From contig CAIQPS010000112.1 in assembly GCA_903873715.1 (NCBI GenBank), forward strand, positions 1 through 41,263: 41,263 nt of DNA, read 5' to 3'. The notes beneath the pieces were generated by a model. That model saw nothing but the letters and a program-made list of their open reading frames with translations. It was not told where the DNA came from and made no database searches. The position numbers and the translations under genes are program-made. Source of the DNA: an uncultured Actinomycetes bacterium. GTDB lineage: Bacteria > Actinomycetota > Thermoleophilia > RBG-16-64-13. Below, one piece after another: positions 16,281 to 23,448 of this stretch (its first letter is position 1; every line of letters starts with the position of its first letter).

Positions 16281-17564
16281 CTACAGAGACTGCTCGAGCA
16301 GCTCGAGCACGTCGATGGCCTTCATGGTGCCGCCGTCCGCCGCTTTGGCGTTCCCCAGGATGCGGTTGCAGCTGGAGCACGCGGTGGCGATGGCTTCGGC
16401 GCCCGTGGACTGGGCTTCGTCGAGGCGCTTGGACGCGGTGAAGTCGGCGAAGTCTGGATACGCCTGCGGTACGGCGCCGCCGCCTCCGCAGCACCAGGCC
16501 GCTTCCTTGTTGCGCTCCATCTCCACGAGCTCCACGCCCGGGATGGCCTTGAGCACGTCACGCGGCGGCTCGTAGACGCCGAAGGCGCCGTTGTAGCGGG
16601 GCCGCGGCGGATCGTAGACGACGGCCTGGCCAAAGATCTTCTTCTCCTCGCCGTGCCAGGGGACGTAGTCCTCGCCCTGGCGGCCGAGGTGGCAGGGATC
16701 CTGGTACGTGACCTTCATCGGGACCCGCTTGGTGGGCTTGAGCTTGCCTTCTTTGATGAGGCGATCGGCCACCTGCGTGGTGTGCAGGATCTCGATCCCG
16801 TAGTCGTCGCCGGCCACCGTCGGGTAGAGGCGCTTGAAGGTCCAGAAGCAGGTGGCGCACGGCGAGACCACGGTCTTCACACCGGCGGCCGCCCACTTCT
16901 CAAGGTTGGCCTTGGCGGCCGCGGCGAAGTCGTCACGGTAGCCCATGTCGTAGGCCTTGCCGCCGCAGCAGCGCTCGTCGCCGTCGATGGCGAAGTCCAG
17001 GCCGCCCTTGGCCAGCACCCGGGCGGACGACTGCACCACGTTCCGCAACGCCGGGTTGAACGAGTAGAGGCAACCGGCGTGGAACAGCACCTCGGCCTTG
17101 TCGGTGTCGACGCCGAGCTTTTTGATGCCCATACCTTCAGCCCAGTCGGCCCGCTTGGCCTGCGGGGCGCCGGCCATGTTGCCGGTGTCGCGCAGCTTGG
17201 CGATGATGCCCGGGTACGCCGCCGGCACCGCGCCCTTATCGACCAGGTAGTGACGGAACTCTTTGGCCCCCGACAGCGGGTGCATGTCGTAGCGGCACAC
17301 CTTGCAGCTCACGTCGCAGCTGCCGCACAGCGTACATTCGAACACCACGTCGATCAGTTCGTCGGTGATCTCGCTCCGCCCATCGGTGAGCGACAGCCCG
17401 GCCACCAGCCGGCCCCCGCCCGAGTAGGCGTGGAAGTGACGGTAATCCACGCTGGGGCAGCCCTTGGCGAACTCCCAGCTCTTGATGCGGTCCTGCGGGA
17501 TCCACTTGCAGTACGAGCAGCGGTTACACCGCATCGCGTCGGCTCGATAATCTTCCAGTGCCAT
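16281..17564 (-). CDS. Fe-S oxidoreductase with two CCG domains (GlcF/HdrB-like)
   Basis: Electron-transfer subunit, 427 aa. The N-terminal cysteine groups are CNRCSYC with a later GCP, and CTLCGSCDVSC, suggesting two 4Fe-4S clusters. Two CCG domains follow (CCGGKAYDMG near residue 200, CCGGGG near residue 355), plus DPCHLG and ACSSC. This is the layout of glycolate/lactate dehydrogenase Fe-S subunits and HdrD/HdrB-type proteins. The ATG at 17564 has GAGGAG upstream. It lies between two FAD-linked oxidase genes and probably accepts electrons from one or both. The final acceptor (quinone or ferredoxin-like) is not visible. Confidence 0.9.
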   Translation of the reverse strand: MALEDYRADAMRCNRCSYCKWIPQDRIKSWEFAKGCPSVDYRHFHAYSGGGRLVAGLSLTDGRSEITDELIDVVFECTLCGSCDVSCKVCRYDMHPLSGAKEFRHYLVDKGAVPAAYPGIIAKLRDTGNMAGAPQAKRADWAEGMGIKKLGVDTDKAEVLFHAGCLYSFNPALRNVVQSSARVLAKGGLDFAIDGDERCCGGKAYDMGYRDDFAAAAKANLEKWAAAGVKTVVSPCATCFWTFKRLYPTVAGDDYGIEILHTTQVADRLIKEGKLKPTKRVPMKVTYQDPCHLGRQGEDYVPWHGEEKKIFGQAVVYDPPRPRYNGAFGVYEPPRDVLKAIPGVELVEMERNKEAAWCCGGGGAVPQAYPDFADFTASKRLDEAQSTGAEAIATACSSCNRILGNAKAADGGTMKAIDVLELLEQSL

Positions 17565-17606
17565 CGCGGCTACTCCTCTTTCCTGTTCACAAACACCCGG
17601 CAGGCT

Positions 17607-19103
17607 CTAGAAACAGAGCTTGCTGGGGTTGAGCACGTTGTTGGGGTCGACGATCTTCTTGACCGTGCGCAGCGCGTCGCGGCCGGCCGCATCCCGGTTG
17701 TAGACCGGGTCGGCCCACTCGCCGTAAGGACGGGAGAAGTAAGCGCCGTCGTCGATGAGCTTCTTGCTCGCCGCGGAGTACAGGGCGCGGGCCTTGGCGG
17801 CCTCGGCCTTGTCGTCCTTGGCGTACGGGAGGCTGAACTCCATGTGATAGGCCACGCCCTGGTGCTGCGGCTGCAGGTAGACCCCGATGTCGCCCACCGG
17901 GTATTTGTGCGCCACGGCCGCGTCCTGCATGGTGGCCAGGTAGCCGGCCGCCTTGTCGAGCGGGGTGTGGAACAGGATGTCCGCCACGCCCCCCTTGGCG
18001 CGGAGCTTCCAGTGTGCGGCGCCGTCGGCGGTCGCAGCCCCGTCGTACTCCCCGAACACGGCCGCCTCCACGCGGGAGGTCGCCAGGCCGGGGATGGCCT
18101 GCAGCAGCTGCTTGCCGGAGGCCGCCACCGCATCCGCGATGTCCTTCTCGGCCACAGCCATGCGGTCCTCGGGGAAGAGCGCCCGGCCGCCCACGCCCAT
18201 CACCAAGGTCCAGGCGGGCAGCGACAGGCTCAGCGCCGCGACGTCGGCGGCGTCCTTGCCCACCAACGCGGCTAGATAGGCGCCGTTCACGACGAAGATC
18301 TCATCCGCCACCCGGATGCGGACCACCCGGTAGGTGAGGTCGACGAGGTCGTCCAGCTTGGGAGCGGTGACGAAGAGCAGTTTGCGCGGCTCGGCGAGCA
18401 GTTCGCACTTGACCGACGCCCAGGTGACGATGCCGTACGAGCCCTCGGCGCCGGTGAGCAGGCGGTAGAAGTCGGTCTGCGCGGGACCTTTCGGGTCCAC
18501 CTGGCGGCCGCCGGAGGCCCACTGGGCTTCCAGGTCCGCCGGGCCCCAGCCCGCGTCACCGGTGAAGAACCGCTGCCCGCTGCCCCAGATCACGCCACAG
18601 TTGCGGAGCGGCTCCGGGAGCGAGTAGTTGTAGCGGGTGATGAGGGTAGGCTGCCGCTCGAGCAGGCTGCCGACCACCGACTTGTTGGCCCGCGGATAGA
18701 GCGGTGGGGTGATGCGCATGCCCTCTTTGGCGAGTTCCGGCTGGAGCTGCGCGTAGGTGACCCCCGGCTCCACGACCACCATGCGGTTGCGCCGGTCGAC
18801 GCGCAGGATCCTGGTCATGCGGCTGAGGTCCACTATCACGGCGCCGGGTACGCTGGGCACGGTATCGCCGTAGAAGTGCGGGACGCCGGAACTCACGGGG
18901 ACGAGCGGCGTGGCGGTCTTGTTGGCCCAGGCCACGAGAGCCTGCACTTCGGCCTCGCCGCCCGGCCGGACCACCATCTTGGGCTTGATGGAAAGGACGA
19001 AGCTCTCGTCCTTCGCATAAGCTTCGGTAATCACCGGATCGTCGAGGACGTTGTCGGCCCCCACGATTCCGATGAGGTCCTGTTTCATGTCTTCCACGTC
19101 CAC
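17607..19103 (-). CDS. FAD-linked oxidase of the GlcD/VAO family, 498 aa
   Basis: Second PCMH-type flavoprotein of the cluster. The FAD-binding region spans about residues 50-190 (VVRPGGEAEVQALVAWANKT, VPVSSGVPHFYGD, VVVEPGVTYAQLQPEL). The C-terminus IVDPNNVLNPSKLCF is the usual end of GlcD/VAO proteins. GTG at 19103 is chosen because AAAGGC precedes it; ATG at 19088 is an alternative. The open frame up to 19199 looks non-coding. It is the first gene of a three-gene operon with the Fe-S protein and the 580-aa flavoprotein. The two flavoproteins are only distantly alike, so they may be two halves of a heteromer or separate dehydrogenases sharing one Fe-S partner. Confidence 0.88.
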   Translation of the reverse strand: MDVEDMKQDLIGIVGADNVLDDPVITEAYAKDESFVLSIKPKMVVRPGGEAEVQALVAWANKTATPLVPVSSGVPHFYGDTVPSVPGAVIVDLSRMTRILRVDRRNRMVVVEPGVTYAQLQPELAKEGMRITPPLYPRANKSVVGSLLERQPTLITRYNYSLPEPLRNCGVIWGSGQRFFTGDAGWGPADLEAQWASGGRQVDPKGPAQTDFYRLLTGAEGSYGIVTWASVKCELLAEPRKLLFVTAPKLDDLVDLTYRVVRIRVADEIFVVNGAYLAALVGKDAADVAALSLSLPAWTLVMGVGGRALFPEDRMAVAEKDIADAVAASGKQLLQAIPGLATSRVEAAVFGEYDGAATADGAAHWKLRAKGGVADILFHTPLDKAAGYLATMQDAAVAHKYPVGDIGVYLQPQHQGVAYHMEFSLPYAKDDKAEAAKARALYSAASKKLIDDGAYFSRPYGEWADPVYNRDAAGRDALRTVKKIVDPNNVLNPSKLCF

Positions 19104-19170
19104 TGACCGCCTTTCGCTATGACCCCGGCGAATGAATTCAGCATGCAAAACCCGCCACTGGGAGAACGGG

Positions 19171-19199
19171 ATAGCACCATCATAGACCCAGCGGGACAA
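19171..19199 (-). promoter_or_regulatory. Candidate promoter of the flavoprotein/Fe-S operon
   Basis: Minus-strand TTGTCC (19199-19194), a 17-bp spacer and TGCTAT (19176-19171) lie about 65 bp before the GTG at 19103. Moderate match only. Confidence 0.35.
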
Positions 19200-19201
19200 C
19201 G

Positions 19202-19219
19202 GCGGCGCCCGAGCGCCGC
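19202..19219. terminator. GC-rich hairpin after the alcohol dehydrogenase gene
   Basis: GCGGCGC-CCGA-GCGCCGC forms a 7-bp stem with a 4-base loop. The flanking 19250-19350 is very GC-rich with further imperfect hairpins around GCCGCGGC repeats. It probably ends alcohol dehydrogenase transcripts. There is no U-tract. Confidence 0.4.
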
Positions 19220-19354
19220 AGATTGCATCAGTGGTGAGCGGTATTACTCAATTGCATAGGTCGACCGGCCGCCGCGGCGTAGCCGGCCGCGGCGCGGCGG
19301 AGCTAACGCGCCGGCGAAGCCGCCTCCCCATCGGGGCGCCGCCTGCGGGCTCCC

Positions 19355-20452
19355 CTACTCCATCAGCAGGACCGGCTTGATGACCCGCCCCGACGCCGAT
19401 TCGCCCCACGCCTCGTTGATCTGCTCGAACGGGAAAGTGTGCACCAGCCGGTCCACCGGGAAGCGGCCGTTCTTGTACCACTCCAACATCTGCGGGATGA
19501 ACAGGCGCGGCGTGGACGACCCGGCCAGGATGAACTGCAGGCGGATGCCCTTCGGGAACGCCAGCGTGCCCACCGAGTAGTCAGGCACCTGCGGCTCGGG
19601 CACCGCGAGCACCCCGAAGACCCCACCGCTACCCAGGCACTGCACGGCCGTGGTTATGGAGCTCTGCTTGGCGGAAGTGTCTATGGCGTAGCGGAAGCCG
19701 GTCGGCCTCAGCTCCGCGAGCTTGGCGACGACGTCGTCCTCCCGGGCGTTGAAGGCGTGGCTGGCGCCGAGTTCCTTGGCCAGGTCCAGCCGCGACTGGT
19801 GGATGTCCACCGCCACGATCGGATAGACCCCGGACACCTTGGCGGCCATGATGGCGCTGAGGCCCACGGCGCCCGCGCCGAACACCACCACGTCGTCCTT
19901 GGGACCCATCGCGAAGGCGTTGATCACCGAGCCAGCCCCGGTCATGATGCCGCAGGGCATCGCCGCGCGGACCTCGGCCGGGATGTCGCCGGCGACCTTG
20001 ACCAGGCTGCTCACCGGCACGACCACGTGGGTCGCGAACGAAGACTGCTGGAAGTACGAGCCGTGGATGGGCCGGCCCTTCAGCTTGATGGTCTGGGTGC
20101 CGTCAGCACGCCGCCCGCCGAAGTTGAGCGGGAACTGCATCTCGCAGAGGTCCAGCCGCCCGACCAGGCACTTGGGGCACGTGCCGCAGGTGGGCCAGGA
20201 GATGATCACCCGGTCGCCGGGTTTCACGTAGTCCACGCCGGGCGCGACTTCCTCGACGATGCCGGTGCCCTCGTGACCCACCACCGCCGGCATGCCCAGC
20301 AGGAACTGCATGTTCATGTCGGTGTGGCAGACGCCGACAGCCTCGATCTTGACGTACGCCTCACCTGAATGAAGGTCGTCGAGTTCGATGTCCTCGATGG
20401 CGAACTTGCCCTCCGGCTCGTAGACGACCGCGGCCCTGGCCTGTTTGCTCAT
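19355..20452 (-). CDS. Zinc-dependent alcohol dehydrogenase (MDR family, aryl/allyl alcohol type)
   Basis: NAD(P)-dependent medium-chain dehydrogenase, 365 aa. The catalytic zinc site is GVCHTDMN with GHEGTGIVEEV. The structural zinc site is CGTCPKCLVGRLDLC. The Rossmann motif is FGAGAVGLSAIMAAKV, and D in AVDIHQSR suggests NAD preference. Sequence style resembles benzyl-alcohol dehydrogenase-type enzymes. The ATG at 20452 has GGGAGG seven bases upstream; an in-frame TTG sits immediately before it. It is divergent from the LysR gene at 20625. The shared intergenic region has a TATAGT -10 and an AAGGAATA element that recurs before the EthD-like gene, so LysR may control both. Confidence 0.93.
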   Translation of the reverse strand: MSKQARAAVVYEPEGKFAIEDIELDDLHSGEAYVKIEAVGVCHTDMNMQFLLGMPAVVGHEGTGIVEEVAPGVDYVKPGDRVIISWPTCGTCPKCLVGRLDLCEMQFPLNFGGRRADGTQTIKLKGRPIHGSYFQQSSFATHVVVPVSSLVKVAGDIPAEVRAAMPCGIMTGAGSVINAFAMGPKDDVVVFGAGAVGLSAIMAAKVSGVYPIVAVDIHQSRLDLAKELGASHAFNAREDDVVAKLAELRPTGFRYAIDTSAKQSSITTAVQCLGSGGVFGVLAVPEPQVPDYSVGTLAFPKGIRLQFILAGSSTPRLFIPQMLEWYKNGRFPVDRLVHTFPFEQINEAWGESASGRVIKPVLLME

Positions 20453-20543
20453 CAACGTCCTCCCGTCTCACCCTCAGCCGCCCCCCGGGCTGGCACATCG
20501 ACTCCCACAGCGAGGCGTCATCCTCCGGCAGCCTCTGCGTAGC

Positions 20544-20568
20544 ACTATAATCCCAATATTCCTTAATG
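20544..20568 (-). promoter_or_regulatory. ADH promoter with element shared with the EthD/hydrolase operon
   Basis: On the minus strand CATTAAGGAATA (20568-20557) precedes TATAGT (20549-20544), a good -10 about 92 bp before the ADH start. CATCAAGGAATA followed by TATAGT recurs at 23416-23395. It may be a binding half-site of the adjacent LysR protein. Confidence 0.45.
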
Positions 20569-20579
20569 AGCGAGCGCTC
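20568..20579. promoter_or_regulatory. Palindrome GAGCG-N2-CGCTC, copy 1
   Basis: Perfect inverted repeat with 5-bp arms in the ADH-lysR intergenic region. The same arms with the same spacing recur at 26644-26655 before the MFS gene. The size and shape suit a TetR-type operator. Confidence 0.4.
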
Positions 20580-20624
20580 GGCCCCTTTGCATCGGTCCGG
20601 TTTTCCATTACACTCGCTTATGCA

Positions 20625-21518
20625 ATGGAACTTGACCAACTGAGATCATTCGTCGCCGTCGCCGAGGTCCGCAGCTTCACGAGGGCGGCATCGCTCGCAC
20701 ACCTTACCCAGCCGGCCATAAGCCGTCAAATCGCGCGTTTAGAGGGCGAACTGGGTGTCCGGCTGTTCGAGCGCTACGGCCGCCGCGTGGAATGTACGCC
20801 CGACGGCAAGCTCCTGCTTCCCCTCGCGAAAGCCATAGTCGCCCGGGCGGATGACGCCGCTCGCATGATGCGCGAGCATGCCGGGATGGTCTCCAGCCGG
20901 GTCAGGGTGGGGTCCACGGGCACAGTTTTCGGCCATCTGCTGTCCCCGGTGCTGGCGTCGTTCATCAAGACCTACCCCAAGATCCACCTGGACCTCATCG
21001 AGCGGGACGACACTCTGCTCGAGGAGGGAGTGTTCAACGGCGAGCTCGACTGCGCCATCGTCACCGCCTGGGGATCGTCACGGGCCGCCGTGATGCACCT
21101 GTTCACCGAGGAGATAATGCTGGTGGTGCGGGAAGACCATCGCTTGGCGGGCGAGAGCATCGTGTCGTTGGCGGACCTGGCGGAGGAGTCGTTCCTGCTG
21201 CCCGGCCACCAGCTGAACACGTCCAACCTGCTCATGGACGCCTGCCGCCGCGCCGGGTTCGAGCCGAAGGTCCCCTACCGGGCGAACTACCTGGAACTGT
21301 CCAAGGCGCTGGTCCGCCAGGGTCTGGGGGTCTCCCTGCTCCCGAAGATGTTCGTGTCGCCCGAGTCCATCTCCGGACTGGTGGCGCTCCCGCTCAAGGA
21401 GCACATCACCCGGGACCTGGAGCTCATCTACTCAAACGAGCGGCCGCTGGCCGTCGCCGCCCGGTCGCTGGCGCTGCACATCCGGGCCAGCCTGCAGGAG
21501 TCGCACGGAGCCGAATAG
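20625..21518 (+). CDS. LysR-family transcriptional regulator
   Basis: 297 aa. The N-terminal winged helix-turn-helix MELDQLRSFVAVAEVRSFTRAASLAHLTQPAISRQIARLEGELG is textbook LysR (shown by SFTRAA, LTQPAISRQI and LEGELGVRLFER). A periplasmic-binding-like effector domain follows. The start is the ATG at 20625; upstream in-frame codons to 20445 run into the divergent ADH gene and were rejected. LysR proteins usually activate a divergent neighbour on binding a pathway intermediate, so ADH is the first candidate target. The EthD/hydrolase operon, whose promoter shares an element, is the second. Confidence 0.94.
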   Translation: MELDQLRSFVAVAEVRSFTRAASLAHLTQPAISRQIARLEGELGVRLFERYGRRVECTPDGKLLLPLAKAIVARADDAARMMREHAGMVSSRVRVGSTGTVFGHLLSPVLASFIKTYPKIHLDLIERDDTLLEEGVFNGELDCAIVTAWGSSRAAVMHLFTEEIMLVVREDHRLAGESIVSLADLAEESFLLPGHQLNTSNLLMDACRRAGFEPKVPYRANYLELSKALVRQGLGVSLLPKMFVSPESISGLVALPLKEHITRDLELIYSNERPLAVAARSLALHIRASLQESHGAE

Positions 21519-21545
21519 GCGCGGGGCGGCAGGCGCCGGACGTGA

Positions 21546-21575
21546 ACGGGGCGAGACCTTTCGGCCCCGCCCCGT
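21546..21575. terminator. Hairpin between convergent lysR and hydrolase genes
   Basis: ACGGGGCG (21546-21553) pairs with CGCCCCGT (21568-21575), with partial pairing inside the 14-base loop. It sits between two stop codons of convergent genes. Confidence 0.65.
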
Positions 21576-21622
21576 CGTCCAGGCGTGTGACTGAGCGGCA
21601 TCGCGCCGCCCGACAAGTCGTC

Positions 21623-22534
21623 CTAGCAGTACAGGCTCCCGCCCAGTTCCTTGTAGATCCGGGGCAGGAACTCGCGCCAACGCGTGTATTCCTTGACGTT
21701 GTGGCGCGCCAGGCCCTGCACGGCCGCGGCCGGCACGGACACGTGAGGCGGCAGGCACAGTTCGGGCTTGTTCTGCTCGTTGATGCGGTAGCCCATCCAG
21801 AACCGGGTGCGGTGCCGCAGGCCGCCCTCTTCCTTGTAGAAGACGTGGACCATGAGCGCCGGCGCCGTGATGGAGTCGTCACACTTCTGCACCGCGACGG
21901 CCCAGCCCATGCCGCCGGCGAACGTCGCGATGACGTCGTCGAAGCGGGTCATGTCGAAGCCCATGTCGGCGGGGTTGCGGAAGTTGATGTCGATGTTCTC
22001 GTAACCGCAGTCGCAGTTCTCGGTGACGTAGTGGACGACGCCCCAGTTCTTCTCTTTCATGGGGACGCCCGGGTCGAGGATGCGGGCCCGGTCGATGGGG
22101 CTCAGCATGATGCCGGCGTGCTGCGGCGGATACCAGATGCGGTAGCGCAGGTCCTCCAGCGGGTGCCAGGCGAACCACCAGTCGATCATCTCCGGGGTGC
22201 TCTCCGGATACAGGATGCTGTTGCAGATGTAGCCGGCGCCGTTCGGCAGGACGCACCAGCCGATCTCCGTGCTCTGGCGCAGCCAGTCGACGTCGAGCAG
22301 GCGGTTGATGTCCTCCGGATAGAAGGCCTCACTCGGATCGATGGGGTCGTCCATCTTCGCGTAATGGGCCGGGTCCGGCTGCGGGATCTCGTCGTAGTAG
22401 TACTTGGCGAACGGGCGGGCCTTCTCCGCTTCGGTCAGTTCGGGCCGCATGGCCTTGATGACGCTGTCGAGCCGGTTCTGCGTGTAGGTCTTCTGTGCGG
22501 CCCATTCGGGCTTGCTGAGATCAGGCGTGATCAT
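21623..22534 (-). CDS. DAPG hydrolase (PhlG)/phloretin hydrolase-type enzyme
   Basis: Predicted zinc-dependent hydrolase of C-C bonds, 303 aa. Characterised relatives cleave the acyl group of 2,4-diacetylphloroglucinol (PhlG) or split phloretin into phloroglucinol and a phenylpropionate. Recognised from the family-type core TPEMIDWWFAWHPLEDLRY, RIWYPPQHAGI and VVHYVTENCDCGYENIDI. Histidines and glutamates in these segments are likely metal ligands, although I cannot assign each one. ATG at 22534 has AAAGG eight bases upstream and is preferred over the in-frame GTG at 22543, which overlaps that site. It follows the EthD-like gene by 33 bp in one operon. The substrate could be another acylphenol. 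Confidence 0.75.
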   Translation of the reverse strand: MITPDLSKPEWAAQKTYTQNRLDSVIKAMRPELTEAEKARPFAKYYYDEIPQPDPAHYAKMDDPIDPSEAFYPEDINRLLDVDWLRQSTEIGWCVLPNGAGYICNSILYPESTPEMIDWWFAWHPLEDLRYRIWYPPQHAGIMLSPIDRARILDPGVPMKEKNWGVVHYVTENCDCGYENIDINFRNPADMGFDMTRFDDVIATFAGGMGWAVAVQKCDDSITAPALMVHVFYKEEGGLRHRTRFWMGYRINEQNKPELCLPPHVSVPAAAVQGLARHNVKEYTRWREFLPRIYKELGGSLYC

Positions 22535-22567
22535 GTAAGTCACCTTTCGCGCGATCGGCTTGCGCCG

Positions 22568-23359
22568 TCAGTCTTTCGGCGGGGCGTCGTCGATGATGCG
22601 GACCGTCCGTACGTACAGGTAGAACGACTGCGACCAGTCGGCGAACTCGTACGGGCTCTCCTGGAGGGCGGCCACGTACTGCCGGAACGCGCCCACCTGC
22701 TCGATGCTGTCCACCCAGAACGACACGAACATGTCGTACACCGGCGGGTCGACCATCTTGAAGTGGGCCCGCGCGGCGGCATCGTTGTCGTTCACCCGGG
22801 AGCGCTTGCTCACGACGATCTTGCGGATCTGCTCCTGCGCGTACGGCGAGGCGGCCATGGCTTCGTCGTGGGCCTTCTGCCAGAGCTTGTAGTAGTCGTT
22901 CGGATAGACATCGTCTTTCCGCATGATGAAGTACATGACCTTGAGGCCGCCCACTCCGGGCTCGCCCAGACCGGGGTTGAACTTGGGCCGCGGGTTGGCC
23001 ACGGGCAGCTCGGTCTCCTCGGCCATGCAGAGGACGTTGGTGCGCTCGTTGGCGAAGAAGCGGCCGTCCTGGTTGGCGCGGGAGGTGGTGACACCTTCGG
23101 GCTCCAGGGTGGCGAGCATATCGCGGAACTCGCTGAAGTAGAGCTCCACGACCCCGTCACGGTCGGCGATCTTGTTCTGATGGTCGTCGTCGGCGAGCGT
23201 GCCGAAGGCGCCGTCGATCACGTGGTTCTGGATGTACTTGTCGATCTTGAAGCGCTCCAGACGGGCGACCGTGCCGTGGTAATGCTCGATGTAGCGGAAA
23301 TACTCCGCTCGGGTGAGCCCCGGCCGGCGGCGAGACACCGCAGTCAGTTTGATGGGCAC
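22568..23359 (-). CDS. EthD-like dimeric alpha-beta barrel protein (two tandem domains)
   Basis: 263 aa. Two ferredoxin-fold repeats are visible. The first opens KLTAVSRRRPGLTRAEYFRYI and continues EHYHGTVARLERF. The second starts near residue 138 (LKVMYFIMRKDDVYPNDYYKLW then QKAHDEAM). Both have the EthD pattern of a strand followed by a helix with Tyr/Trp and His. EthD-like proteins accompany catabolic operons and may act as small-molecule enzymes or ring-handling accessory proteins. GTG at 23359 has a perfect AGGAGG six bases upstream. It is the first gene of the operon with the PhlG-type hydrolase, so it probably works on the same compound. Confidence 0.75.
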   Translation of the reverse strand: MPIKLTAVSRRRPGLTRAEYFRYIEHYHGTVARLERFKIDKYIQNHVIDGAFGTLADDDHQNKIADRDGVVELYFSEFRDMLATLEPEGVTTSRANQDGRFFANERTNVLCMAEETELPVANPRPKFNPGLGEPGVGGLKVMYFIMRKDDVYPNDYYKLWQKAHDEAMAASPYAQEQIRKIVVSKRSRVNDNDAAARAHFKMVDPPVYDMFVSFWVDSIEQVGAFRQYVAALQESPYEFADWSQSFYLYVRTVRIIDDAPPKD

Positions 23360-23394
23360 CGAACACCTCCTACCTGTCGCGTGAGCGAACGGTA

Positions 23395-23416
23395 ACTATA
23401 GGACTATTCCTTGATG
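23395..23416 (-). promoter_or_regulatory. Promoter of the EthD/PhlG-type operon with LysR-region-like element
   Basis: Minus-strand CATCAAGGAATA (23416-23405), then four bases, then TATAGT (23400-23395), about 36 bp before the GTG at 23359. It matches the ADH promoter elements except that the gap there is seven bases. Confidence 0.45.
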
Positions 23417-23448
23417 TTACGAAGCCTAGAGTAGCAGAAAGTCTCCGC

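Noticed and set aside
14595-18275. Very long open frame (over 1,200 codons) on the plus strand
   Set aside because: It lies antisense to three well-supported genes, has Val/Gly/His-rich low-information sequence and no family motif. It is a product of high GC at third codon positions.
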